Of a stretch of DNA of 64,000 bases, positions 43,929 to 53,214 are shown one piece after another (position 1 is the first letter of the stretch; each line of letters opens with the position of its first letter). The notes below the pieces were generated by a model. It had not been told where the DNA came from. It did not search any database and worked only from the letters and a program-made list of their open reading frames with translations. Source of the stretch: Thraustochytrium sp. TN22 (Eukaryota > Sar > Bigyra > Thraustochytrida > Thraustochytriidae); assembly GCA_013306675.1 (NCBI GenBank), contig JABLUY010000152.1, positions 1 to 64,000 of the forward strand. The letters run 5' to 3'. Position numbers and translations under genes: made by a program.

Positions 43929-46490
43929 ATGCCGTGCGGCATGGCGCTGGCCGCGCTGGCGACCGCGCTGGTGCTGGCGCAGACGACCGCGAGCGCGGTG
44001 ATGCCGCGCGTGGTGGGCGGCGCGAATGCGCAGACGCAGGACCTGGCGTGGATGGTGAGCCTGCAGTACGGCGACAACCGCGCGCCGGACCTCGCCAAGG
44101 ATCACATTTGCGGCGGCAGCCTCATCGCGCCCGGCTGGGTGCTCACGGCGGCGCACTGCGCCGTGGGCGTCATGGTGCCGGGCGAGGCAGCCTCGCAGGT
44201 GGACGTGACGTCAATGAGGGCAGTGCTGGGCCAGACCGACCTGGAGGGCGGCGCCGCAGCCACGCGCCAGGTGCGGAACGTCGTGGACGCCATCGTGCAC
44301 CCGGACTATGACAGCGACCTCATCTCCAACGACCTGGCGCTGCTGCGCCTGGACCGCGACATCGAGGGCGTCGACCCGGTCAACATTCTGGCGGCCGCCG
44401 CACTCGAGAAGCAGGGCCTCGTGCTGTCCGTGGCCGGATGGGGCACGACCAAGGCGCAGATCGCCAAGCGGGCCGGGGCCGAGGGCGGCCGCCTCCTGGA
44501 GAAAAGTGACAGCGACGAGACCAGAGCCGACGACGATGGCTACGAGACCGAGTACTCGTCGGCCTACTCGAGCTACTACAACGGGTACTACGCCGACTCG
44601 ACGCCGGTGGTGCTCCGATCCGCCAAGGTGCCGCTCGTGACCTATGGCGACTGCACCGGCGGCGACGCATACCCAAAGTCGTGGATCGTGCGCAAGACCA
44701 TGCTTTGCGCTGGCTACGCGAATGGCGGCACGGACACGTGCAGCGGGGACAGCGGCGGCCCTCTCTTCGTGGACGGCGGGCCTGGCATGCAGTTCCAGGC
44801 GGGCATCACCTCGTGGGGCATGGGGTGCGCTGCGCCCAACGCCTACGGCGTGTACACGAGGCTGTCGACCTATCTGGATTGGATCCAGTCGCACATCACC
44901 TCGGGGCTCGCGACGGCCGAGATTCCGGCCAGCCTGCTGGTCGTGACGCCGACGCCAAGCCCAACCAAGCCGCCCAGCTTCCGCTATCGCATAACGGCGC
45001 GTGCTGACCGCCTCCGCCTCGTTGGCGGCAACCCTGGTGTGCTCTTTGTCAAGACAACCAGCGGAAGTAAGAAGAAGAGCTCGGCCTACCGCTATGTGCA
45101 GACGGCCGCGGACCTTGGCGACGTCGAGGCCGACGTCGCGTGCCGCGAGCTCGGCTACGCCGGTGGCGGGACGCTGCGCTGGGATCTCGTCCGTGACTTC
45201 CCAGATCTGCCTTCAAAGTTCAAGGCGCTCGCGCCTGTGGTGCGCTGCGCCGGCTCAGAGGCGCGCCTGGCGGACTGCGAGCTGGTCGCGGACTCCGGTG
45301 GTCGCGCTCGCTCCGCCGCCGTCGTAGAGTGCTACTCGACGTTGCAGCCCACGCGTTCACCCGTCACGGTCCCTGACGTCGTGGGTACCTCAGCGAGTCA
45401 GGACGAGCTGCTCGGCAGCGCGCTGGGCATGCGCCTGCGCCGTGTCTCGGAGGACGGCGCCGCCACGGAGAACGGTCGCCTCGAGGTGCTGCACCACGGG
45501 GTGTGGGGCACGGTGTGTAGCGTCACGACAGCGGCAGCTGCCGCGGCCGCCGACGCAGCCTGCCACACGATGGGCTTCGTGGGCCCGGCCGAGGTGCTGG
45601 AGCCGCCCTCGGACCTTAGCGCCGTGCCTTCTCTGCCCGTCGCCCTGCACGCGCTCTCCTGCACGGGCTCCGAGGAGAGTCTCGATGACTGCCCGCGCGC
45701 CATGTTTGCCCTGCAGTGCGCCGGTCACGCAGGCGACATTTATATGCGTTGCCCGAACGTGACGGTGTCACCCACGCCAGCGCCCACGCCGCGGCCCACA
45801 AAGGCGCCCTCGTTTGCGCCCACTGGCATGCCACGTACCACCGAGGCCACGGCCGACAACCTGCGTCTGATCTTCGGCAACCCGGGCGTGCTGGAGATGA
45901 AGGTCAACGGGGACTGGGTCAGCGTCTGCCCCGCCGGCGTCGGCTTCACGGAGCGCGATGTGGCCTGCAGGTCGCTCGGCTACGCCGGCACGGCGCGCAT
46001 CGACGGCATACTGCCCACGCTCGAGCACGAGTATGCCATCGGGGTGGGCAGCCTAGAATGCGACGGCTCAGAGTCCTCGCTCGTGGACTGCGCCATGGAG
46101 GCCAGCTCCGCGTGCACCAGCTCCGACGCGCTCGTGCTCTCTTGCGTCGACGAACCGCTCCCGCCCGTCCAACTTCGCCTCGAGAACAACATCACATCGG
46201 CCGACTCTGCCTTCGGCTTGCTGCTCGCCTCACTGGACGACGGTGCTTCTTTTGGCCTCGTCTGCGACGACTGGTTCGATGCCGTGGACGCCGGCGTGGC
46301 CTGCAGAACACTCGGCTACGCCGCTGGCTACAAGTCCTCCGGCACCACGCCGCCCGACTCGTACGCCTTCGTCATGGACGACCTCGGCTGCACAGGCACC
46401 GAGACTGACCTCGGGCACTGCCCATTCCGCGCCCAGGCCAACTGTTGGCTCGTCGAGGCCGTCTACCTACGCTGCGAGGGTTTGCTCTGA
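43929..46490 (+). CDS. Protease-SRCR paralogue 1: secreted trypsin domain + 4 SRCR domains
   Basis: Intronless, 853 residues. The start ATG at 43929 opens a hydrophobic signal peptide (residues 1-23); upstream frame is untranslated leader. A tiny propeptide ends VMPR, and activation at Arg27 would expose VVGG. The trypsin domain (28-320) has the full triad: His76 in VLTAAHC, Asp135 in SNDLALLRL, Ser275 in CSGDSGGPL. Asp269 six residues before the Ser predicts trypsin-like Lys/Arg specificity. Residues about 175-230 are an Asp/Tyr/Ser-rich insertion before the VPLVTYGDC segment. Four SRCR-like domains follow, marked by VACRELGYAG, ADAACHTMGFVG, VACRSLGYAG and VACRTLGYAAG, separated by Pro/Thr linkers such as TPAPTPRPTKAP. 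There is no C-terminal membrane anchor, so it is secreted. This is the most divergent member of the five-gene array and lacks the extra C-terminal domain of copies 2 and 4. Confidence 0.93.
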   Translation: MPCGMALAALATALVLAQTTASAVMPRVVGGANAQTQDLAWMVSLQYGDNRAPDLAKDHICGGSLIAPGWVLTAAHCAVGVMVPGEAASQVDVTSMRAVLGQTDLEGGAAATRQVRNVVDAIVHPDYDSDLISNDLALLRLDRDIEGVDPVNILAAAALEKQGLVLSVAGWGTTKAQIAKRAGAEGGRLLEKSDSDETRADDDGYETEYSSAYSSYYNGYYADSTPVVLRSAKVPLVTYGDCTGGDAYPKSWIVRKTMLCAGYANGGTDTCSGDSGGPLFVDGGPGMQFQAGITSWGMGCAAPNAYGVYTRLSTYLDWIQSHITSGLATAEIPASLLVVTPTPSPTKPPSFRYRITARADRLRLVGGNPGVLFVKTTSGSKKKSSAYRYVQTAADLGDVEADVACRELGYAGGGTLRWDLVRDFPDLPSKFKALAPVVRCAGSEARLADCELVADSGGRARSAAVVECYSTLQPTRSPVTVPDVVGTSASQDELLGSALGMRLRRVSEDGAATENGRLEVLHHGVWGTVCSVTTAAAAAAADAACHTMGFVGPAEVLEPPSDLSAVPSLPVALHALSCTGSEESLDDCPRAMFALQCAGHAGDIYMRCPNVTVSPTPAPTPRPTKAPSFAPTGMPRTTEATADNLRLIFGNPGVLEMKVNGDWVSVCPAGVGFTERDVACRSLGYAGTARIDGILPTLEHEYAIGVGSLECDGSESSLVDCAMEASSACTSSDALVLSCVDEPLPPVQLRLENNITSADSAFGLLLASLDDGASFGLVCDDWFDAVDAGVACRTLGYAAGYKSSGTTPPDSYAFVMDDLGCTGTETDLGHCPFRAQANCWLVEAVYLRCEGLL

Positions 46491-46776
46491 CTGAAGCGAG
46501 CGCGCGTTTGCGCGAGATAGCCCACGCGGCTGCTTAGACTTTTTGTAACAAACATCGATAGAGATCATCAACATTGAGCCCGAGGCTACTTTGGCTCGAC
46601 GCTCGTTGCCAAGGGCGCGCGAGATAGTCAACCCGGCTGCTTAGACTTTTTGCAAGTAAGATCATCATCAACATTGAGCCCGAGGCTACTTTGGCTCGAC
46701 GCTCGTTGCCAAGGGCGCGCGAGATAGTCAACCCGGCTGCTTCGATTTTTTCGTAACATCAACATTGAGCCCGAGG
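46491..46776. repeat. Tandem repeat of about 91-100 bp, three copies
   Basis: The segment CAACATTGAGCCCGAGGCTA starts at 46,569, 46,669 and 46,760, and a fragment of the unit precedes it from about 46,503. Each copy holds GCTACTTTGNCTCGACGCTCG, CCAAGGGC and, in the first two, GCGAGATAGTCAACCCGGCTG. The third copy runs into the 3' coding end of the minus-strand gene at 46,777, whose last residues and stop it supplies, so the array looks like repeated duplication of that gene's 3' end. Confidence 0.88.
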
Positions 46777-47139
46777 CTACTTTGCCTCGACGCTCGTCGC
46801 CAAGGGCACGCTCGCCTGCGGCTGCACCTGTGAGGCCTGCATCTGCGGTACTTGCATCTGCATCTGCGCTGGGAAGCCTGCGTAGTTCTGGTTGTACGCC
46901 ATTGGGGCGTTGAAGCTGCCGATCGCGCCGTTGCCGAAACCTCCGTTCCAGTTGCGGGATGATAGGCCGAAACCTCCGTACCAGTTGCGGGATAGCCCGC
47001 CCAGGCCCTCTTGGATTCTCTTGCGGTAGTAGCACGCGATGAGGCCACCAACTACGCAGCACAGCAGCGGGATGCCGACGCCCAGCCCCAGAACGAGCCA
47101 GTAACCTGTCATGTACTCATCAATGTCAGGGGAAGCCAT
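46777..47139 (-). CDS. Small single-pass membrane protein of unknown function
   Basis: A 120-residue frame from the ATG at 47139 (an in-frame Met at 47175 adds 12 residues). A short acidic N-terminus (MASPDIDEYMTGYW) is followed by a strong membrane segment at about 13-37 (LVLGLGVGIPLLCCVVGGLIACYY) and a basic stop-transfer RKR. The tail contains two copies of SRNW-x-GGFG and a Gln/Met-rich stretch (QMQMQVPQMQASQVQPQ). The charge pattern suggests N-terminus outside and tail in the cytosol. It lies within the protease-SRCR array, convergent to paralogue 1. Its 3' end is part of a tandem repeat, so the last residues may vary between copies or strains. No family is recognised. Confidence 0.6.
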   Translation of the reverse strand: MASPDIDEYMTGYWLVLGLGVGIPLLCCVVGGLIACYYRKRIQEGLGGLSRNWYGGFGLSSRNWNGGFGNGAIGSFNAPMAYNQNYAGFPAQMQMQVPQMQASQVQPQASVPLATSVEAK

Positions 47140-48650
47140 CGTCGGGCGCGGCGTCGGCCACGACATCTTGGCCACTGTGCAGAAGGTCTCCGGGGGTTTC
47201 CGGTTTGCTGCTCATGATCTGCGAGCGAGGGCTTCTTTTGCAAATGCGTTCCTGTCATCGTTTGCGTGTTTTGCAAATGCGTTCCTGTCATTGTTGCAAG
47301 ACCAGCGAAAGGGGGCGGCGGGTACGCAAATGGACGCAAAGCCTTTCTTTACAAGCGTGCGCGGTCATCACCATGGCATAGTTAGCACGAAGTGCGCCGT
47401 AGCTGAGCTGCAGCGCGCTGCAGCCGCGTGCTCCGCGCGGACTCGCAGGAGACCACTGGCAGTGCCAGTGCCAGTGTTTGCGTCGATCCCGCTGCTGTCC
47501 GTCGGCGAGGCGAGACGAGCCCAGCCGAGGCGATTCAAGCGTGTGCAGGGTCTGCAGACACCGTGACGCGTACACGCGTACTGCGTGTGCTGTGGTTGCA
47601 AGCACTTGCTGTTTCACCCAGTGCCAAGCTCTGCCGCTGTTGTCGCAGACTCGCAGCGCCACCCTGTCAGTAAGAGGTCTCCTCCCCCGGCCAACCAACC
47701 AGCTGCAAGCTGACCGCAGCGGACCGCAAGCTACCAGCTGTCACGGGGCGGGCAGCCATCCCACAGCTCATGAACGTCCCGCCCCTCGTGTCGAGCGCGC
47801 GCAGAGCCAGAGCTGACGACAGTGAGAGGCGCGTTGATCAAGCGCAGCGAATCACGAGACACCATGGCCTGCACCGGACGAGCCCCGCCAGGCCACAAGC
47901 GCCCGCAAGCGAGTAGCTAGAAGAACATGCCAGCGAGCGGACCGCCTGTGCTCACGGCGCCGCGTGCCAGGCACCTTCATGACCCCAGGCCTTCCGCCAG
48001 CCTGAGCCAGGTCCATGTCGCTCTTCCCGCTCCCAAGCTTGGCAAGCTGAGCTGCGCTGAGCTCAACAACCCAATCCCACAGAAACCCGCACACCCCTGT
48101 CCGCGCGTGACATGTCGTCCTGCGCCCTGCCTCTAGAGGCGGGCTGCGCTCGAGCGCGCGAGCGCCGCCGCCTGCCCGCGGGCCGCCCGGCCCCGCGTCC
48201 GGCTCGGGCCGCCTGCGCGCCGCAGGCAGGCCGCCTCCGGCTCGGCTCGGCTCGGCGCGGCGCGTCGTAGTCGTGGTCACCATCACTCACGCTGTCCATG
48301 CTGTCATCCCATCACTCCCAGTCAAGCCTGCGAGACCTGCACGCGCCCGGGCCGGCGCCGAAGCGCGCGCGGGGCGAGTCTCGACCCGCGCTTGGAGCGG
48401 GCTGGGCTGAGCTGGGCTGAGCTGAGCGCGGGCGCGGCCGGCCTGGGCTCGGCCCGGGACGCCGGCCGGCGCGCCGGCTCGAGCCGCAGGACTCGGAGCG
48501 GGAGCGGGAGCGCGGCGGTACAGCGTGACCCCGCACGAGCTGTGGACAAGAAGCTGGAGCGAGCGAGCGAGCAAGAAAGCCGAGTCGAAGCGCGCCGAGC
48601 GGGAGCCGCGCGCGCGCGCCGCGTGCAAAGCAGCAATCCGAGCGGAGAGC
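47140..48650. other. Spacer between paralogues 1 and 2
   Basis: About 1.5 kb. An imperfect direct repeat TTTTGCAAATGCGTTCCTGTCAT occurs at about 47,238 and 47,270. GCCAGTGCCAGTG repeats lie near 47,465. No coding region is supported. The right end is the leader and promoter of paralogue 2. Confidence 0.45.
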
Positions 48651-51600
48651 ATGGCGCGGCGCGGGACGCGAGCGGCGGCGGCCGCGCTCGTGGCGGCGCT
48701 CGCGCTGGCGGCGGCGACGCGCGGCGCGGCGCAGGTGACCACGAGGGTGATCGGCGGGGCGCCGACGGCCCAGGGCGAGCTTGACTGGATCGTGAACCTG
48801 CAGGTGGGCGCGCTGGACGGGCTGAGCCTGGTGGACGACTTCCTGTGCGGCGGCAGCCTCATCGCGCCCGGCTGGGTGCTCACGGCCGCGCATTGCGCCG
48901 TCTTCGCCGATGTGCCGGGCGAGCGCGGCGTGGAGTCGCTCGCCGGCCTGCGCGTGATCATGGGCCAGCGCGACCTCGCAGGCGCGCTCGAGGACAGCCG
49001 CGAGGTGCGCACCGTTGTGGATGTCTGGGTGCACCCGGACTACGACGAGTCCACGATGCAGAACGACATCGCGCTGCTGAAGCTGAACCGCGACGTTCAC
49101 GCGGCCAGCTTTCCCAACATCCTGCAGGCGCGCAAGTTCGAAAAGGACGGCGTCGTGCTCAAGGTCTCCGGCTGGGGCTACACGACGACGAACTCCGACT
49201 ACTACACCACCGGCAGCGACCACTACCGGCGGCTCTCTGATGACGACGCCGAGGGCGCCGCGGCAGACCAGGAGGCGCAAGCGCCCTCGAGTGAGAATAC
49301 AACGACGACCAGCAGGATGACCGAGTTCCAAGCCGCGCGGGCGGAGCAGCGAAGCGAGCGCTCGTCCGCCACCAATATCGGCGTGCTCAACAGCGTGGAG
49401 ACGCCCTTCATCTCGTACTCGCGATGCGTCGGCTCCAAGTCGGGCTACACGTCGTACGACATCAGCCGCCGGACAATGATTTGCGCCGGCGACCTGTCAG
49501 GCGGCGTCGACTCGTGCCAGGGCGACAGCGGCGGCCCACTGTACGCGGACGGCGGCTCGGGCGAGCAATTCTTGGTGGGCATCGTGTCATGGGGAAATGG
49601 CTGCGCGCTGGCGCGCTGGCCGGGCGTCTATACACGGCTGTCCCGCTACATCGGCTGGATCAAGGGCATCGTGGACCAGGACCTCGTTCAGGGCGCGCCG
49701 CCCGCGGACCTGCTCACCCTGCCACCCACCCCGGCGCCCACGCGCCGCCCGCGCTTCGATGACACTACAGTGGTCTCATCCGAGACCACCAAGCTGGTTG
49801 GCGCCAACCCCGGCTTCCTCATGTTCAAGCCGGCCGGGCAGACGTCCTTCCGCTACGTGCGCGCCAACCCGTTCTTCGGCGACGTCGAGGCCCGCGTTGC
49901 CTGCCGCGATCTCGGCTTCGCGGATGGCGCTTTCCGCTGGGATCTCATCGCCTCTGCCCCCGAGGTTCCGTCCAAGTACAAGGTCTTCGATGACTTGCTC
50001 CGCTGCACGGGCGCCGAGGCCTCGCTGCGCGACTGCGAGACGCGCACCGTGGCGGACTACGTCGCGGCCAGCGCTAGCTCCGCCACGCCCGCCTGGGCCA
50101 CCGACACGGAGCAGTTGCCGGCCCTCATTGAGTGCCTCGCTACGGACTCGCCCACTCGCGCGCCCGTGCCGACGCCGCCCGTAGGCGTGACCCTTTCGTC
50201 CTCTGGTGCCTATGTCGCCACGAGCCAGTTCATGCGCCTTCGCCGCAGTCCTGAGGAAGCCGCCGCGAGCTCCACCGGCGCCGAGTACGGCCGCGTGGAG
50301 GTCTACCACCACGGCGCGTGGACCACCGTCTGTCAGAGCGATTCGGACAGCTACGTGGCCTTGGACGAGGCCGCCAGGACCGTCGCCTGCCGAAGCCTGG
50401 GCTACACCGGTGTATCCTACTACAAGCGGTACTACCGGTCCGTCTTCAGCAAAGACCGCGTCCCGGCATGCGGCATTGGTATCCTCGAGTGCACGGGCTT
50501 CGAGGACAACTTGCTCGAGTGCGACCACTCGGCGCTTGGCTCCGGCGATCATTCGGCCGACATCTTCCTCATGTGCACCAACGAGACGGCGCGGCCCACG
50601 CCGGCGCCCACGCCGCGTCCCACCAGCGCGGCGCCCACAAGCTACTCAACGCGCCCCGTCGCCTCCGGCTCCAAGGCGCGCCTGCTCTACAGCAACCCGG
50701 GCCTGCTGGAGGTTCGCAACAACAACAAGTGGGTCGGCATCTGCAAGACCGGCTTTGGCTGGACCGAGCGCCAGGTGGCTTGCAGGAACCTCGGCTTTGC
50801 CGGCTCGGACCGAGTCGACCTCGCCTTCCTCACCACCTTCACGTCTTCCACCTCGGGGCCGCTCGAGAACGTCGTTTGCCAGGGCGACGAGAATCAGCTC
50901 ACCAAGTGCGACTTCGACGTTGCCACCACCGTGACCTGCTCCAAGGTCAATCTCGGCTGCGCCGAGGTGGAGCCTGAGCCCGTCCAGGTGCGCCTCATGC
51001 AGACGACCTTCGTCGAGGAGACCAATACCATCTCGGGCTTCGTGCAGGTCTCGCTCGATGGCGGCGCCACCTGGGGTATCCCGTGCGATGACTATGTCGA
51101 CTCGCCCGAGGCTGAGGTCATGTGCCGCAGTCTCGGCTATGAGGGCGGTGCCGTCAGCACCATGTCGCCTCCCAATTTCGGCCTTGACATCCTCATGGAC
51201 GACATCTCCTGCGACGGCACTGAGGAGCATCTCGGCCAGTGCCAGTACACCTCGAGGGACAACTGTTACTGGACCGAGGCGCTCGCCATTGAGTGCACCG
51301 TCCCCGTCACGCCCTCGCCCACCCTTGCCTCCAGCGGCACTTTTTCGGAGGGCCAGCTCGCCACGCTGCCCGAGGCCTCTCTTGTGCGATTCGGCTCCGC
51401 GTCGAGCTTCGGCGTCGTTCTCCTGCCCGCCGACACGACCTTTATCTGCTCCGCGGCCGTCATCGGCTTCGACCCGCCCAACAGCGGCGCCATCGGCGAC
51501 CGCCTCTGCTCCTACGAGATCCTTACCGCCGTGAGCGCCTCCGCCTCTGGCGGCGACCCTCGCGACGACCTCGTCGTCCTCGCCGCGCAGGGCGAGACGC

Positions 51601-51758
51601 TCACCGTACCGCAGGACGGCATCCTCGCCTACGGCTACGGCGACTTTCACGCCTACCTGCTCGTCTCCCAAGGTGCCTCCATCCTCTGTGCCGCCTCCTC
51701 GTTCTCGATGCCCATCCCTGCCACCTCCGAGAACGACTGCTCCTTCTTGCCGCTGTAG
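48651..51758 (+). CDS. Protease-SRCR paralogue 2 with extra C-terminal domain
   Basis: Intronless, 1035 residues. The ATG at 48651 begins a signal peptide (1-27). The propeptide ends TTR before VIGG. The trypsin triad is complete: His81, Asp139 (QNDIALLKL), Ser293 (CQGDSGGPL), with Asp287 in the specificity pocket. Residues about 180-245 form a polar insertion rich in Asp, Ser and Thr. Four SRCR-like domains follow (VACRDLGFADG, VACRSLGYTG, VACRNLGFAG, VMCRSLGYEGG), with linkers such as TRAPVPTPP and TPAPTPRPT. After the last SRCR a domain of about 130 residues (nucleotides about 51,350-51,758) begins near ASLVRFGSASSFGVVLLPAD and contains FICSAAVIGFDPP, GAIGDRLCSYE, DDLVVLAAQGE and GYGDFHAYLLVSQGASILCA, ending CSFLPL. 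It has six Cys-poor beta-like strands and matches no family I know, but recurs in paralogue 4. Confidence 0.93.
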   Translation: MARRGTRAAAAALVAALALAAATRGAAQVTTRVIGGAPTAQGELDWIVNLQVGALDGLSLVDDFLCGGSLIAPGWVLTAAHCAVFADVPGERGVESLAGLRVIMGQRDLAGALEDSREVRTVVDVWVHPDYDESTMQNDIALLKLNRDVHAASFPNILQARKFEKDGVVLKVSGWGYTTTNSDYYTTGSDHYRRLSDDDAEGAAADQEAQAPSSENTTTTSRMTEFQAARAEQRSERSSATNIGVLNSVETPFISYSRCVGSKSGYTSYDISRRTMICAGDLSGGVDSCQGDSGGPLYADGGSGEQFLVGIVSWGNGCALARWPGVYTRLSRYIGWIKGIVDQDLVQGAPPADLLTLPPTPAPTRRPRFDDTTVVSSETTKLVGANPGFLMFKPAGQTSFRYVRANPFFGDVEARVACRDLGFADGAFRWDLIASAPEVPSKYKVFDDLLRCTGAEASLRDCETRTVADYVAASASSATPAWATDTEQLPALIECLATDSPTRAPVPTPPVGVTLSSSGAYVATSQFMRLRRSPEEAAASSTGAEYGRVEVYHHGAWTTVCQSDSDSYVALDEAARTVACRSLGYTGVSYYKRYYRSVFSKDRVPACGIGILECTGFEDNLLECDHSALGSGDHSADIFLMCTNETARPTPAPTPRPTSAAPTSYSTRPVASGSKARLLYSNPGLLEVRNNNKWVGICKTGFGWTERQVACRNLGFAGSDRVDLAFLTTFTSSTSGPLENVVCQGDENQLTKCDFDVATTVTCSKVNLGCAEVEPEPVQVRLMQTTFVEETNTISGFVQVSLDGGATWGIPCDDYVDSPEAEVMCRSLGYEGGAVSTMSPPNFGLDILMDDISCDGTEEHLGQCQYTSRDNCYWTEALAIECTVPVTPSPTLASSGTFSEGQLATLPEASLVRFGSASSFGVVLLPADTTFICSAAVIGFDPPNSGAIGDRLCSYEILTAVSASASGGDPRDDLVVLAAQGETLTVPQDGILAYGYGDFHAYLLVSQGASILCAASSFSMPIPATSENDCSFLPL

Positions 51759-53214
51759 CCGCTGGTGGGGGCAGAGCAGGCCGGCAACATCGGCTGCACA
51801 CAATCTTACAAACGCAGCCTCCGTAGTACGCTAGGCTTCTCCTGGCTCTATCGAACACAACTTCAATACAAACGCGGACGACTTCAAAGACAAACGTAGT
51901 TCTGAAGTACGCCAGGCTTCTCCTGGCTCTATCGATAGCAACTTCAAGACAACCGCAGCTCGGCTTCTCCTGCTTCAAGACAAACTTGATCAAGCAAGCC
52001 AGGCGCGCCTTGCTAGGCTTCTCCAAGTCTCGCCAACCAACTCGCTCGAGTTCCTTCACGTTGCCCCGCATCAAAATATGTCGCTGCTCGCCCCGCACGC
52101 GGGCCATCTCCACCGCCGAGGCCGGTCCGGCAGCTCTTGCCCGCAGGCGATCAAAGCTGCGTCCTGGCTTTCCCAGTCTCCCGCGGGCCAGCGGGGCGAG
52201 TACTGGCAGTCCTCCTCCGATCCCAGCATGGCGGCCCACGTGACGGCCACGACGCTAGCCAGAGTCAGGCTGCCGTCCCTCAGGCTGCGTACTGGGTCGA
52301 GCCTGAGACCGAGCCTGAGACCCAGACGAGACGAGACCGTGCCGAGACTTGGCCCACTGAGGGAAAAAGGAGCGAGCCACCAAGCAACGCAGGGCGCGTA
52401 CTGGCAGTCCTCCTCCGAATCTCCGATTCCAGCATGGCGGCCCACGTGACGGCCACGACGCTAGCCAAAGCCAGGCTGCCGTCCCTGCGTACCGAGACGA
52501 GCTTGAGACCGAGACGAGACGAGACGAGACGAGACGAGACTTGGCCCACTGAGGGAAAAAGGAGCGAGCCACCCAGCAAGCCTTCAACGCGCCACTGATC
52601 TCACTGACTCAGTGAGAGCCGCCAGGCCGAGCTGACTGCGATCAACCACAACAGCCTGCCTCGACTCGACCTGGCAACTCGGGGCGGCTGGGCGGCCCGG
52701 ACGAAGCCAGTCGGCCGGCTTCTCTGGCCGTCATCATCAGTCGCCGAGCGCGTGGCGCGGCGCGGCGCGGCGCCCGCCTCTGGCTCGCGCCCGGCGCCCG
52801 CGTTGGTCACGGCTCGAGCGGGGACGCCGAGAGGGCACGGTCCCCGCTCTGAGCACGAACACGAACACGCCGCGCGAGGGCGTATCGCGGCACTGCAGTG
52901 ACAGGGCTTGCTCGACTCGGAGACAATCTAAAGAAATGGAAAGCCGCGAGAGGCCAGCCAGGCTGACTGCGAGTCGCGGCGCGGACCCAGCGTCCTCGGC
53001 GGCCTCGGCGCGTGACTCCCAGATCAGATTAGCCTGAGCTCGGAGGTACTCGTACTACTCGTACCAGTCCTCACGTCAACGCGGGCATTGACTCGAACTC
53101 ATCAGCCGCCGGCAGCCAGCACGGGCCGGGCCTGCAGTGCAATGATCTCGGCCACGGCAGGGCGCACGTGCACGCAGACACGAATCGGAGGCTCGAGGCG
53201 AGCGCAGAGCGGAG
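51759..53214. repeat. Repeat-rich spacer between paralogues 2 and 3
   Basis: Two repeat families lie here. First, an 81-bp unit containing AGGCTTCTCCTGGCTCTATC at 51,823 and 51,904 with a partial third copy near 51,960. Second, a 198-bp tandem duplication starting TACTGGCAGTCCTCCTCCGA at 52,201 and 52,399, each copy ending in GACTTGGCCCACTGAGGGAA and a (GAGAC)n run, which has expanded in the second copy (52,500-52,545). A GTACTCGTACTACTCGTACC cluster at 53,044-53,066 lies about 150 bp before the next start codon. No gene is supported. Confidence 0.75.

Noticed and set aside
53078-53105. GAGTTCGAGTCAATGCCC on the minus strand, resembling a tRNA T-loop
   Set aside because: The bases flanking the loop do not pair into a T-stem, and no D-arm, anticodon arm or acceptor stem can be drawn.
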